Source: Nissolia schottii
Taxonomy: Eukaryota; Streptophyta; Magnoliopsida; Fabales; Fabaceae
Assembly: GCA_003254905.1 (NCBI GenBank)
Contig: QANU01013918.1
Span: forward strand, 62,001-126,000
Length of the DNA stretch: 64,000 bases
Direction: 5' to 3'
This document shows, one piece after another, positions 11,166 to 24,505 of this stretch (position 1 is the first letter of the stretch; the number at the start of each line of letters is the position of its first letter). Position numbers and translations under genes: made by a program. The notes below the pieces were generated by a model. The model was not told the DNA's origin, made no database searches, and was given only the letters and a program-made list of their open reading frames with translations.

Positions 11166-14100
11166 ATGGGTGCTCCTAAGCAGAAATGGACAGCAGAAGA
11201 GGAAGCAGCTCTTAAAGCTGGAGTTGTCAAGCATGGGGTTGGTAAATGGCGCACAATACTCAAGGATCCAGAGTTTAGTGGTGTCTTATATCTGCGGTCC
11301 AATGTGGATCTCAAGGTCTGGTTATCTTGGCAGTTATGTTTGTTGGTGTTTTATTTCTTGAAGGTCATAATTTCAAGAAGTGTGAATTTATACATATCAT
11401 GATGAATTTTGTATTGGACCATCTGTACTGGATAGGATAAATGGAGAAATTTGAGTGTGATGGCAAATGGATGGACTTCGCGGGAAAAGTCGAAGTTATC
11501 CTCCAAAAATGGGCATCGGGCCCCGAAACAGGATGATAACTCTATCGCGGTCACTCCTGTTATTCCAAGTGATGAAGAAATTGTTGATGTTAAGCCCCTT
11601 CAAGTTTCAAGAGATCTCGTGCCGATTCCTGGTCCAAAAAGGTCTATCGTAAGGTTGGACTCTCTTTGTTTTGTTTTATTTTGTAATTCATTTCATTCTA
11701 TCTATCTACCTGGTTTGCAGAAAAGTGGAACTTTAGCTGTAGCAGCACTGTGTGTAATCATATTCCTCAAATTAGGAATTCTTACTAATTACTAAGTGTC
11801 AAGTTCATTGATTTAATTGTTGGCATGATTGCCTGATTTCAATCTCGTGTTGCTTGTATCTTGAAAAGATTTAATTTCATTGGGTTTTTCCCCCCTCTTT
11901 TTTTCTTCTATTTTGTTTTTAATAATGTGGTTTTTTGTGTCTATTTTAACAATGTTTGTTTATCATGTTTTCATTTTACAGATTGGATAACCTTATAATG
12001 GAAGCAATAACTACCTTGAAGGAAAATGGTGGTTCCAATAAGACAACTATTGCGGCTTTCATCGAGGTATTATTCTAACTTTGAATTCTAACCTCTGTTT
12101 TTTATTCTTTTAATTCATTTATCTATTGGTTGGGATGCTTTTAATTCATTTAATTTGTGATTGTAATATGTCTGATGCAAACCTAGTTTTCCCTGTAGTA
12201 TGTCTTTTTTTGTCTCAAATTTGCGCTCTAATCTGCATGGTGGAAACATGGAAAGCCTTTTAGTTTAGGTCAATTGGGTAAGAATTTATTCTTTGTTTAA
12301 CTAAAAGGAAATGTCGTTTCTTAAAAAGTGGAATAGAATGCCTGAAGGCAAAGTCGGAGGAAAGCACAAGTGCTAAGTAGCAGTCCAATTGGATTATAAG
12401 TTACAACAAGAGGTGACCTATGGAAGCTAATCGCAGAAAGGGTGCAAGTTAAGTATTTGCTTGGATGAGTAAAAGACTTTTAGCAAGTAGAAGAGAGCTA
12501 CAGAGGGTAAGAAGATCAACGTAATTGAGACCAAAGGCTAACTGATTGTGCAGGACTCTAGGTTTCCCTTTAAGAGGGAAGAGATTTTAAGGAGTGCTTA
12601 TCCTATCAGTAGCAAGATGAGGGGAGACCTGCAATATAAACTATTCATCCTCTTATGAAATAGGAGATCCCTCATTCTTGGTATTGTTTGTCTGAGTTCA
12701 TTGTTAGGCGCAAAATTGTTGGAGGTCTCCAGGATGACATGTGGAACTTCTACTGAAGTGGGCTCATTCTATCCCTTAGCTGGCTCAGTTTTTACTTTTT
12801 CTCCTTTTTTTTTTTTTTTTTAAATATTGGTTAAGCATTCTGGAAACATCATTATGCTTTATGTGATGGTAATGATTCTTAAAATGTGATGCTGTTTGAA
12901 CTTTCCATGCATTAATTCCAATTAAAATGGATCCTCTCAATTGAATTTATTGTCATATGAGGTCAAGTGTGATTTCTTACTATCAATTTCTTTGCTGTCC
13001 CGCTATTTGTACACCTCAAAAATATCCACCCAAACAGATAAGCAAACATAACAAAACATAGAAACAAACATTATACAACAGAAAAACAAACATTATCACT
13101 GAACATTTTCTATGTGTCCTGTGCACACGTGAGTTTAATATTGCTACAAAACAAATAAATAAACATTGTCACCAAACATTTTTGCATACCCATACACACA
13201 CGTGTTTGATATTGCTCGTTATTTGTGTTTGATAATGTTTGTTTCTCTATTTTATAATGTTTGTTTTTCTATTTCATAATGTTTGTTTCTTGTTTGGGTG
13301 GCTATTAGGTGGCTATTTTTGAGATGTACAAATAGTATTTTTGATTTCTTTGTTGCTTATGTCATGTATGGGTTCTACATCCTCAACTAATGGTGAGAGA
13401 TCACACTTGACCTCACATGACAAGAAATTCAATTGAGAGGATCCACTCTCAATTCTAATTGTTATATGGTTAATCAATGCCATTAGATCTGTTTGTTTGA
13501 TGTGAAATCAAAGCGTTATAATAGTATTCCATTTAGTAGGATAGTGCTGTGCTTTACATTTTATGATATCTTATATTGTTTTTTGTTTTTCAATTCAGTT
13601 AAATTTCATTGCTTTGTAATATGTAGGACCAATATTGGGCACCGCCTGACTTCAAAAGGTTGTTGTCAGCAAAATTGAAGTTTTTGACAGCAAGTGGAAA
13701 ACTGATCAAGGTATATTTTAATGTTTCGTGATGTTATAGGCATACCTCATATCCATCTGATGCAAACCTTGTTTGGATGACATGAATGTGAACCAAACAA
13801 GTAAAATCACAGTACTATGTTGGCTACTATAGAAAGTAATTTCCTTCACTTGCTTTTGGTTTTGATTTCAAGGCTATTATGTATTTACATTCATGAAAAG
13901 AAGATGAAAATTGGAAGTTTAGCGTTGACCACTTCCACATAGTTTCCTACTTTTAAGCTACTTGTTAATTGGAGTTGCACACTACTGTTTTGCAATTAGT
14001 TTTAAAACAGAAACTAATATATACTCGCGCACACGCACGCACTCACAAAGGCTTGAGATGCATGCCAAGCTTCTGGTTCTACTCAGTGCACATCCTTTTG

Positions 14101-16022
14101 CAACTCCATTCCCTTCTTAAGATATTTTTACTGTTTTGATCATGCAGTGATGATAGACGATGTTAATTCTCTTTTCATTGTTTGTGTTATATGATAGCTC
14201 ATCCCTTGTGAAGTAACTATTTCTAACATATATTATGAAGTTCGAAGCTTGGAGGCCAAAGATCATTTCATATAACCCCTCCTAAACCTTGTCATACATG
14301 GAAACCTTGTTTTCTGATGGACAAGTATCAAAACAGCGTCAATGTATTAGTTGGATTGTGGATATCAATGAGCATGAAGTTCTAGTTCTGTGAGGTAGAT
14401 GGTAGAGTACTGCTGGATGAACACACAGTAAAAACTGTCTCCAGTGCATCTGTAGATGATAAATCTTTGGAGATTGATGCAAGATGAGTCTCTTGTGATG
14501 GCTTGATACCAGATTGAGTTGTCTACAGGTGAGAAAAGGATATTCCATTTATAGTGGACTAGGCTCTCCTCACTCTACACTCTTGTCTGCCTCGCTCTCA
14601 GGAGTGAGCTTTCCCCTCTAAAGCAAGTGGTATCAATATCAACGCCCAGTTTGTCCACTCTCCAGTGGGGTTGGACTGTTGTTTCCAACCTGATTGGGTT
14701 GATGTAGGTGCATGAGGATTTAATGGGATTGAAACCTGGAACTTCATTTATATTGGACGCTGTTCCCCATGTCGTCCTGGCTTTTTAGAAGTGGGTTATC
14801 CTATACATCAGTGTTGTTTCTAGATATCACTGTTTCGTGGGTAAATACTGAATCAGGCATTTACTCTAAGCTATACTTGATTATTCTGACTCTAGAGTTA
14901 CTAAATATAAGGACAGTGTGTGGGGAGTAGATGTTGGGCCACATTGGAAGTCAGTGATGGCTCAGTTATGAATGCCAGGACAAGAGGATGGCTGAAAGGA
15001 ATAAGGAAAGATGTTGGTGTAAGGATTGAAAAGAGTGACTTTTTAACAAGTTAGAATGGTGAGAGACAATCCTTATCAACTTATTATTTAGGAATCATAT
15101 ATCAATTTGAAATCAATTGTTGTTGTTGCTGTTGCTCTTATTATGTTTAAGTACTGTTGCGTACATACAGCTGCTGGTTGTGGTAAATTGGATGGGATTG
15201 TGGTATACGATGTTTAACCTCAAGTTCATGTGAATTAGAAGCAATTGTTTATGGTAGTTTTCAGGAATCTATACTTTGTCTTGATTTAGTGTCATTATGT
15301 GGTTTATGTGACCTTGGCAGGTATTCCGGATGCTATTCTTTTCATTTTGTGCCAGTTATATTTATACATTTCACCTAGAGATCTTACTCTTGGTTTAAGT
15401 TGATATTTCAGGTAAAACGCAGGTACAGGATTGCGCCTACTTCAACATATCCTGACAGGAGAAGAAACACATCCTTGTTATTGGATGGTAGGCAGAGAGC
15501 CTCTTTGAAAGATGACAAGGATGAGACGAATGTCCTTACAAAGTCTCAGGTAGACTTAGAATTAGCAAAGATAAGGTCAATGTCTGCACAAGAGGCATCT
15601 GCAGTTGCTGCTCGAGCAGTTGCAGAAGCGGAAGCTGCGATAGCGGAAGCTGAAGAGGCAGCAAGAGAGGCAGAGGCAGCAGAAGCTGATGCAGAGGCAG
15701 CACAAGCTTTTGCAGATGCTGCTATGAAAACAATGAAAGGGAGAAGCGTCCCAAAGATGGTAAAACTCGTTTTTCCCCCTTCTTTTGTGATGCTGTAATA
15801 CATACATCTGTAGAACACGTACAAGATTCTTTTGTATAGAACTTGGAAGCAAAATGATATAGAACATGAGGTTAATGTAAATATGCTTAGCATTAGCGAT
15901 ATTAACCCGTCATGAGGGGGCACATCTCTTTGTCAATCTAATCATCTGGAATGATCACATATTTGATCTGGTTGTGCTTTAATTCATTTGCTTAATTAAA
16001 TATGTAGATGATTCATGCTTGA
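11166..16022 (+). CDS. TRB1: Telomere repeat-binding factor, single-Myb-histone (TRB/SMH) type
   Basis: Nuclear DNA-binding protein of the TRB/SMH family, which binds telomeric repeats and telo-boxes in promoters. Six coding exons: 11166-11315, 11436-11653, 11982-12066, 13627-13710, 15412-15759 and 16008-16022. They sum to 900 bases (299 residues), the usual family length. An N-terminal Myb/SANT domain (about residues 4-60) begins [19 protein letters not shown] and spans exons 1-2, with the telobox motif VDLKDKWRN across their junction. A linker-histone H1/H5-like domain (about 122-188) covers exons 3-5, including [17 protein letters not shown]. The C-terminal Ala/Glu-rich stretch (about 225-285) should form the family's coiled coil. 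The last exon adds only four residues and the stop. The start is fixed by the invariant N-terminus. Which TRB paralogue this is cannot be decided by eye, so the symbol is provisional. Confidence 0.93.
12914..13460. mobile_element. Foldback MITE-like element in a TRB intron
   Basis: Long imperfect inverted repeat within the 1.56 kb third coding intron of the TRB gene. The left arm (about 12914-13090) and right arm (about 13245-13460) pair over roughly 170 bases; for example GGATCCTCTCAATTGAAT on the left is matched by its complement near the right end. The loop is rich in AAACAAACATTAT-like units. No coding capacity is visible. The arms and compact size fit a non-autonomous DNA transposon; I could not settle the target-site duplication or superfamily. 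Confidence 0.75.
13711..15411 (+). other. Large fourth coding intron of the TRB gene
   Basis: 1.7 kb intron bounded by AAG/GTATAT and TTTCAG/GTAAAA. No gene or clear mobile element is seen in it. The part near 14560-14780 is less AT-rich than its surroundings and may be an old repeat fragment. Confidence 0.5.
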
Positions 16023-16913
16023 TGGAAGTTGAAGAGTTGGACATGAAGAGCAACGAACCGTGGGATTCACTAGGACTGACAGCCAGATACATACTTATCT
16101 TTTGTTGGCACTGTCTATATTTCGCACATATCATTACTAGAGGCTTTTCTAGTAGCATTATGCAGGTCTTACCTTTACTAGGGATTATTCTGAATTTTTT
16201 GGATCTTGAAATATCCTTGTAGATAGAAACATCACTTGAATCATGTAATTTCTTAAGAGCTGTTGTTCCCATCTTTTTTTGCATATGGTGCTCTGTCTAT
16301 GTAAAATTTGTAGAAAGCAGATGTTTAGGTGAATGGGATTCTGTTTGAGAGAACATACAGCTTTTTTAGGTCATCCCTTCACATATGTTAAACCTTTTAT
16401 AAGTGGAAGCGAGGCTGAAATAGGATCTTCATATTGTTATGTTGGCAGTGTTTTGTTGGAGCCAGCTTCTAGATTGATGGAAAATAAAATATTCTATGAA
16501 TTTATTCTTACATTTTATTGCATAAATTCGGGGGAAACTCGTGGGTGCGCGTGCTTGTGTGCGCGCTTTCAGATAAATCTAAACAAATATGCTCTTGTTG
16601 GGCTTCACAACTTTAGACTAAAGAATTTCGTGAACCATGAACGAAAAGCATGCGGAGGAGGAAATGAAAAATAAGAAATTCATTCCTTTCCATGAGTAGC
16701 TAGTAGAAACTACAATTACTTGTGTCCATTTTCCGGAACATTTCTAGTCACCAAGATAGACCACATTCTAACTAGTGCTTAAATAGTGGTAGATGGAGCG
16801 GTGAAACTTCCCCTTTTTGGCCCTCCTTTGCACATGAACATGGATTTTCACACTAAGAAGAAATATGGTCATGTACTCTCTCTGTCCTTTTGCCATGTTT
16901 AGGTTCATGTAGA
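16023..16913. other. Convergent intergenic region between TRB and KAO
   Basis: About 0.9 kb between two genes that point at each other; it must hold both 3' untranslated regions and poly(A) sites. Nothing else is recognised. Confidence 0.5.
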
Positions 16914-19900
16914 TCAACATCGTTTTAACCTGCCCAAGCAATTGTCCAGTGGCCTTGTATGCGGCAAGTATCTCACAGGGCATTTTGGATTAAGTTGTTC
17001 AAACCTGTGGCATCAAGAAAAAAACGTTAAAAAAGAAGTCATCAAATAGAATAGCCAATGAATTTTTCTTTATTTCTTAAGGATTAAATAAATAAAGCCT
17101 TTGGAAAACTTCGTAAAGACCATATTTTAAAAAGGATAACTTTTCCATCTTTCTCTATTCTTTTGATTGACTGACATTTTGCACTTCAATACAGATTGAA
17201 AAAAACTATAGCGTAAAGGGAGTGAAGTGGCACGCATGTGCATGGTGTACCGGAAGTCTTGTTTTTTCTTTCACTGCATGATTCACTAGCTTATAAAACT
17301 GTTTGATTTTGTCAAACTGCTGTGGTATACTAGGATCCATTTCCTACTATAATCTTAACAGAAAACAGGAATTATAAAAGTGCAAGAGCAACAATAAAGA
17401 TGAACATTATTAAAAATCGGGAATGGTTCCTCTCATATACAACCTGCTTCTGTGTTGATTTTCATTCTAAGTATGACCAGTATTTCATCCTCCCCAATGG
17501 ATGATCTTTCCATCTCACAATTAATTCCATATATTATGATTAGACTTAGTTCAATCATAGACCTTGTAAAGTACAAACTTATTTATTCTGGAATATTGAA
17601 AAATAAAATGTATATAATGGGAAAACATAACAGGTTTACAATTACTCACCGGTAATTCAGAAGGAAATAGTGAAGGAAAACTGCTATTTCCATCTTGGCA
17701 AGATCATTCCCTGGGCACAATCTAGTTCCTGCTCCAAAGGGAAGGAATTCTCCAGCCTTGTGTTCATGCTATGAATAATCATAAACAAAAAACTTGCAAG
17801 TTAAATGATACGAAGCACATAACACATATATGTAACTACAAAATACACGGAACAAAAACCTATTCATTCAATTCAAAAGGAGTTAAAAAAATGAGACTTA
17901 GTAACTTACATCCCATCTATAAGGATTAAACTCCTTTGGATTAGGATATACTTCAGGATCAAGGTGAACAGACCTGAACCACACAAGAACCTTCCAACCT
18001 TTTGGAATGGTGTAGCCTGTATCATCCAGATGAAGTTAGTTAGTACTTAGTACTATGCTAATACGAATAAAAGGCTATATTTTATGCCGCATAACTCATA
18101 TCATCGTCCACTTCATGCCACATTATGATATTCTTAACGGAAAATGACATTTTTAGTCATTGTGTTTATTTGGTTTATCAATTTGATTCGCCACGTTTTA
18201 AATTGCTATCAACTTAGTTCGCCCATCATAAAACTAACAGACTTTGCTCATGGGCAATCCACGTTAGCGTTGTTTGTCTCGCGTCATTAATAGAAGAAAG
18301 TAATAACTACTAAACATGGACTAACCATTCATACTGACGTCAGATTTTGCCTCGCGAAAAACCATCAATGAGAACGTAATCACACGCATTGTTTCATCAA
18401 TCACCTGTGGAATGTAGGAAAATGATATAACAGATATAAGCATAAATTGATCCTCTATCAGCTGATATTAACCTGAAATCCATAGATATCTTACCTTATA
18501 AAGAAAATTCATCTGCCGAACTTCCCTAAGTGTCAACCCCATCTGTGTTGGAGGCCTTCTCTTTACTATTTCTTCTTGTTCTGCCTATTCAAGGATTGAA
18601 CAACATTGGGAAGTAAAGGTTATCACTTTGGAGGCAACGTTGTAGTAGGGTTAGGAAGTGGGGACCCTTTTCATAATGAAGTGATAAATGTGCGCAATTA
18701 TTGTTCATTAGTGGTAAAGACTAGCATAAAATAGTATAATTGTGCAGAGCTTTACACTGATATCCAATACTGTTATATGAGAGACTTTTCAGAGAGGGGG
18801 TGTAAGATTCAACCACGTTTGCTGATGTGGCAACAAATGGTTGGATGCAAGTGCAATTTGAAACAAGTGTAAATTTACGATAACTAAGGAGCTTGATACC
18901 TTAGCCTTTTGGAGATATTCAGGGTGCTTTTGCAGGAAATAGGTCGCCCACATGGTAATATGTCCGGAAGACTCGTGACCGGCGTTCAAGTACATCAACA
19001 TGACATCAATGATTTCCTCATCGCTCAACTTCCTTCCCTTGTCATCTTCAGCATCAAGCAGAGAATCCATCATATCTTTGGCTTTCACAGGCGAGCATTC
19101 CTTCCTTAGATTCCGCCGCTCGTCCACAATAGATTGAAATGCTGCCAATAGGTTCTTCCTAGCCTGAAACAAAAGCATAAAATTGATAACTACATGGTTT
19201 TCATAGGCTGTGTTCTGTTCCTTCCTGATATAATCCCTTAAAGAATATCCCTTAAATCAAGAAATTATTTGTTGTCACGTATTCCAAGTTACCTTGAATG
19301 CTTTATGGAATGCAAATCCAGGAACATTGATCTTCATGGCCCTGACTCCATAGTTAAGCGCGGTGTACTCCCTTTCCAAAGCCTCCATGATCGGCTCGCT
19401 CTCGGAGCTGAGGAAAATGTGCATGATGATCTTGAAAGTAAGCTTCCTGATCTCAGTTAAGAACTCAATCTGTCCCATGCTGGCCCATTTCTCCAATGAG
19501 CTCTTCACATTCTCTTCAATGTATGTCAAGTACAGCGACAGCGCCTCCATGCCGTTGATCGAGGTGGAGGTGAGTCGGCGGAGGCGCCTGTGTTCCTCGT
19601 AGGCCATTGCAATGAACGACTTCTTGCCGACAAGCTCTATGGTGGAGGCAGGCCAGCCGGGTTTGAATTTATCGTCGTCGGTCAAAACCCTTCTGCATGT
19701 CTCAGGTGTTGTCACAATCACACTCGGGTTTCCAAACATCAAGGCCTTGTATATTCCAGTCTTCCCAAATCTGTATATACATGCCATCATCACAACTCAG
19801 TCTTCTTTGTAGGAATGGATGGCATATGAAAAGTTGCTTACTTAGCGGAATAATGAGAATTTAGGTGACTAGATAAGCTGAAGGTACATTTCAGTAATGG

Positions 19901-22051
19901 AAGGAATTGTTATATAGTATGTAGTTTATGTAAATTGGTGTAATTGCATGACGCATCAAATTAATATCTAGTAAGGTTAATACTTTATTTAATCTCTATT
20001 TATACTCTAGTTGTTCCCTCAAATTTAAAAGGTAACACAAATGTTGGACTCGTTAGTCTCTATCCCCATGTCCCAAGAGCAAATAGTTAGATTGTTCATA
20101 GACTATTTAGAATAACTAATTCAACGTTTGCAAAGTCCATGAATTAATTTGTCATTTTTTTAAAGTTGAGAGATCAATTAGAACAAAGGTGTAAAGTTTA
20201 GGGACCAAGTAGAATATTAACTCTAGTATATGTTTTTAGTTAGGATAATTAGTTAGTTGTTTCATGGCTACATAAGGTTTGTCTACCACACTTCTTTTCA
20301 TTCTGTAGTCATATTTCCTAAATTTCCATCTTTATCTTCTTTATTTCTCTTTCTCTGCTCTACCGTAAATTTTCACGCGACATAGAATCTTGGTAACCCA
20401 CCTTAAACTTTTCCGCTTCACATTTTTAACTTTTTTTGTCTGTAATATATCTTAGTTTTAAATTATTAAAACCACTTTGAGAACAGAGACACAAGACTTT
20501 TGATCTCTCACCACTATTTGTACAAGGAAGAGAATTTTTTTCTCTTGGATGCTGTAGAGAGGAAAAGAAACGGAAAAAACAAACAAAACAAAGAGAATCA
20601 TTGTACCTATGTGATCCCCCAACAACTGCTGAAAACAGTAGTAGGAGAATCTTTCAAGATATGCCAAAAGACATACCAAAAGGGATTTAATTTTAATTCG
20701 CTATTACAATTTTCTTCCTATCTTTATATTCAATCACAAATTATCATCCATAAAAAGTTTTCACTATATAATATCAAGAGGTTTAATTCATTCAAATTTA
20801 ATAGCACAAAAGTATACATAGTGTATATATTCAACCACAACGAAATAACCGCACAATACCACAAAATTATTTTGCTATACTTGATAAATGCCAAAAGTTG
20901 TCTCCATCATCTTTCCAATTGGCCCATACTGTCCCCATTATTATTTTTTTTCAGTAATGCATGTTAGGTATTCTACCGAAAATATCCAACGCACAGCTAG
21001 CCTATAGCTACGTATAATATATACAGATATGAACAAGGAAATAGACATATAAATTTTATAACACATACACAAACTTTATTAAATATGAAAATCAAATAAA
21101 TAGAAAATAGGAATTTAAATAATATACATAAGATTTTAGGTTTAAATCACATTAAATATAATTTTTAAAATATTAAAACAAAAAGGTTCTTTTATGGGTA
21201 TCCAAATTTTTATGAAAATACTAATACTTCATTATATTTAAACAGTTGTAATTCAACAACAAATTTAAAATAATAAATAATTTAAATTAATAAGACAATT
21301 GATAAAATATTAGATAATATGATATTGATACCCTTAACTTTATGGGTATCAGAAGACAAAAATGCATCTCTAAACTACATGAATTACTGTTCCAATTATT
21401 TTACTCCTCGAGAGATGTTAGATGAGCCCATAATATGTAAGTAGAATATGTTGTAACATTTTGCATTTTTTTTCTTTTCAATTTATCTCAAAAGCATATT
21501 TATCTCAAATTATATTTAAAAAGGATAAGCTAACAAAGTTCCTCAGAGTAATATTTAAGGTTCTTAATTCATCATTTTAACTACTAAATTAGAAAAAAAA
21601 ATATTTTTTAAATTTAATACATTAAATGTATCTATTTTTTTTATCTTATTTAGTAGTAACAAAAATTTAAGAATATAAATTAAGAGGTGAAACATTACTC
21701 AAAGTCTAATACTAAAAGCACCCGTTAAATATTTTTAAATAAAATATGAGTATTTCAATATTTTTATAAATTCTTTTGATTCTTTAACTATTACCTTCAA
21801 GATAAACTTAACAAAATTCATATTTAAAAGTCTTTAAATTATCCCATCATTGGTAGTCCCTAAATGGACCATTTGAAATCATGGAATGCCCACACTGACA
21901 TGGATTTCACAACCTGACGTACGTGTCCGGACATCAAACCTTGAAAATGAAGCACCTTTAAATATAACACTTTTTTTTCTAAAAAAGAAAATATAACACT
22001 TTTTTGACAAAAGAATATGTAATTTTTTTTTGTTTTCAATTAAACTACCGC

Positions 22052-22082
<31 letters not shown>

Positions 22083-23531
22083 AATATAAAGAAATTCAAT
22101 TAATTCAACTCAATCTTATTATTATATTATTAAAAATAATTAAATTTAGTTAATAATTTTAAAAAGAAAAACAACATACACGCACATAATTTGTGTAGTA
22201 AATAGAATTTTTTAAGAAATTATATTATATTTTTTTCTCAAAATAAAGTTAATCCAAAATTTTTAAATTAATCAAAAGCTATAAAGCAATAACGATGAAA
22301 GTTGGGAGTGTCGTGTTGTCCACAAATGTTGGATTCTGCACCACATCATAGAATAACACTTAAGCCAGTGTTGTGTGGGTGAGGTGTTAAGTGAGAGTGA
22401 AAATAAAAAATAAGTGCCGCTCTCCTCTCTAATTGAATTGTAGTTCCATAATATGTATCCTTTATTTGTTTATATGGCATGATTATATATAACCTAGGTG
22501 TGAAAAAAATAAGGTATTTTAATTTATAATTAAGGACTAAATATAGGTATATATAATTTTTTTTACATCACTAAGACTGAAATTTTGAATCATTAAATTT
22601 ATACCTATTCTCTAAACTTCTCACCACTTTACCATTTATTTAAATGCATGAGTACAATATAAGTATAAATTTGTATCTATTTATTAATTTTAAGTTACTT
22701 TGGAGGAGTCAAACTAGAAAGATAGCCCACGATAATTTCAGAGTCCAACCTTTTTCTGCCAAACTAGAGATAATGTAGAAAAAGCATGTTATCTTGCATT
22801 TCTAAGACCACTAACTAGCACTGGCAGCTTTTGGTGACAGAGCTCGGGTGAGAAACTGGGACAGCTAAATGCATGTGTTATGAGTGTGGTAAGTGCCTTA
22901 AAGAACCAAAACTGGTTAAGGAGCGAAAAAAAAATAATTTTTTTTAGCACAATTTTAGGAAGATTACATTCTTAATGATACTTGTTAACAAAATCTATGT
23001 ATTAATTAATTTTTAGCAAAAACTTCTGTTCTTATAACTTTTTTCTTCTTAAATTATACAAATTTTAGAGGTTTCAAAGGGGAAAAAATGATACATAACA
23101 TAAGGGTAGAACTTAATATGGAGCTTGGCATTTGAGTGTAAGAATATGGAACAAGCTTGAAGCTACAGCAGAACTAGCTAGCTTGTTGGGTTAGGATGAT
23201 TGTTACAAAGAGTCCTAGAGATGGTCTTGATCATACCCTTAAGTAATGTGAGATTTAAGAGGACAATAATTTGAATAAATTACCTGGAGACAAAAGAGGA
23301 GAGGAAAGAATCAGGGTCACCGGACTTGAAAGCTCTGAGGAAGGACCACATGTTGCCAATGAAGGGCCATCCCATGTCACCTGGGGGAAGAGAGTACTGT
23401 TGCCTCACACCCAATTTGGACTCATAGAGCCACCAATTGACACTCTTGAGGAAAGATCTTAGGACCAAAAGGGCACCAACAATGGCCACTATTAGGACCA
23501 CACACATAGAACCCATCTCCATCATCATCAC
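16914..23531 (-). CDS. KAO: ent-Kaurenoic acid oxidase, cytochrome P450 CYP88A
   Basis: ER-bound P450 that converts ent-kaurenoic acid to GA12 in three oxidation steps, an early step of gibberellin synthesis. Eight exons on the minus strand: 23531-23284, 19770-19293, 19163-18900, 18584-18495, 18404-18326, 18016-17910, 17768-17650 and 17004-16914. They sum to 1476 bases (491 residues), matching known KAO length. An N-terminal membrane anchor lies at about residues 9-28, followed by the KAO-typical [20 protein letters not shown]. The I-helix oxygen-binding motif AGHESS is at 303-308, ExxR (ETMR) at 364-367, a PERF-like FNPYRW before exon 7, and the heme loop [10 protein letters not shown] at 433-442 with Cys440 as ligand. 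All key residues are intact, so I expect an active enzyme. The short last exon was found by matching [18 protein letters not shown]; it ends in LKRC. The first intron is unusually long (3.5 kb). Confidence 0.95.
18130..18300. repeat. Possible old repeat fragment in a KAO intron
   Basis: Within the intron between exons 5 and 6, a stretch beginning near CATTTTTAGTCATTGTG reads like the ends of common dicot dispersed elements with 'tttagtcccta' style termini. Only one end is seen, so the family is unresolved. Confidence 0.3.
19974..20221. mobile_element. MITE-like element in KAO intron 1
   Basis: A 248-bp insertion flanked by the 7-bp direct repeat TCTAGTA (19967-19973 and 20222-20228). The ends are degenerate inverted repeats: GTTAATACTTTATTTAATCT on the left against the complement of ACCAAGTAGAATATTAAC on the right. 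No coding capacity. Size, inverted ends and flanking repeat fit a non-autonomous DNA transposon; the superfamily is not clear. Confidence 0.55.
22057..22082. repeat. TA microsatellite
   Basis: About thirteen TA units within KAO intron 1. Confidence 0.9.
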
Positions 23532-23584
23532 TCACTATACTTCAAATTTAACACAAAGTCCCACGCACAAGTCTCTTTCTTGTG

Positions 23585-23592
23585 TATTTATA
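23585..23592 (-). promoter_or_regulatory. KAO TATA box
   Basis: Minus-strand TATAAATA, 54 bases before the KAO start codon. With a usual TATA-to-start distance of about 30 bases this predicts a very short leader of roughly 20-25 bases. Confidence 0.65.
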
Positions 23593-23599
23593 AGGAGGG

Positions 23600-24505
23600 C
23601 TTTGAGCGTGAGGTGGGTGAGAATGAAAAGCATGAGAGGAAGAATGAATGAGGAAGAGGAACAAACAAATAGGAGTATAGAATTATACGATTAGAAAAGA
23701 AAAATGGAAAAAGTATAAAAGGAATATTAATTTATGGCAGGAGTAGAGTAGAGTAGACTAATAGGCAGATGGTGGCCAAAATGCATTTGTTAGTGTAAAG
23801 TAAGAGTACATAGAGAGAGATAAAGGTAGCCGGCATTCCTTTTCCCCAAATTTGGTATTGTCCTCTACAATATTAGGAACCAACCCCTACGACAAAGAAG
23901 TATATGAGATGATGTATAATTAAAAGTTATTATATTTTATATATTATTCATATTTTATTATTCATGTAATCTAACTCTTACTATTAGATAATTATTTTTC
24001 ACTACCAAATTTTCTTTCTTCATCTTTTCTTTTACTCCATTCTTCGAAACCATAGTTTCAGGCATTTAATTAAGGGACGTTGTACTCTTACAAGTAGTGT
24101 GAGATTCAACGGTGTAAGTATAATTTAATTGTGATCGCAGATTTCTTTAATTTACTATATAGATGAGTGTTTCATTTAGGGTCTACTTTTGATATATAAA
24201 GAGATTTTTTTTCCCCTTTTCTTTTAGCAATTGATAAATATATGTATTGATGTTAATGTTTTATTTAGTTAAAAATATTTGGGAAAACTAATAATGATTA
24301 AACATTTAGAATATCATAAACTATAAAACCTCAATCCATTAAGGATATATTTGGAAGATTCAAAAACGACGGTAAAAAATGACTAATAATAGAATTGGGG
24401 GAGGGGTGAGACAATGAATGGAAGGCTAGATACATGTTTGGTTGTTTGAAGAAGAAAAGAAATGGACTTCCACAAAATTGTTCTCATTTTTTTTAAGTGA
24501 GAAAG
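23600..24505. other. KAO upstream region
   Basis: About 0.9 kb upstream of KAO, which should hold its promoter. No defined regulatory site beyond the TATA box can be supported by eye. Confidence 0.4.

Larger units (their letters stand above)
19771..23283 (-). other. KAO intron 1 (3.5 kb)
   Basis: Bounded by TCCAG/GTAATT and TATACAG/ATTTGG on the minus strand, splitting an Arg codon. It is very AT-rich and contains the MITE-like element at 19974-20221 and a TA microsatellite at 22057-22082. I saw no second gene inside it. Confidence 0.8.

Noticed and set aside
15546-15923. Minus-strand Ala/Ser-rich open frame opposite the TRB coiled-coil exon
   Set aside because: Complement of the Ala/Glu repeat-like codons of TRB; composition effect only.
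20500-20967. 155-codon plus-strand open frame in KAO intron 1
   Set aside because: Low-complexity AT-rich translation inside an intron on the opposite strand; no family likeness.
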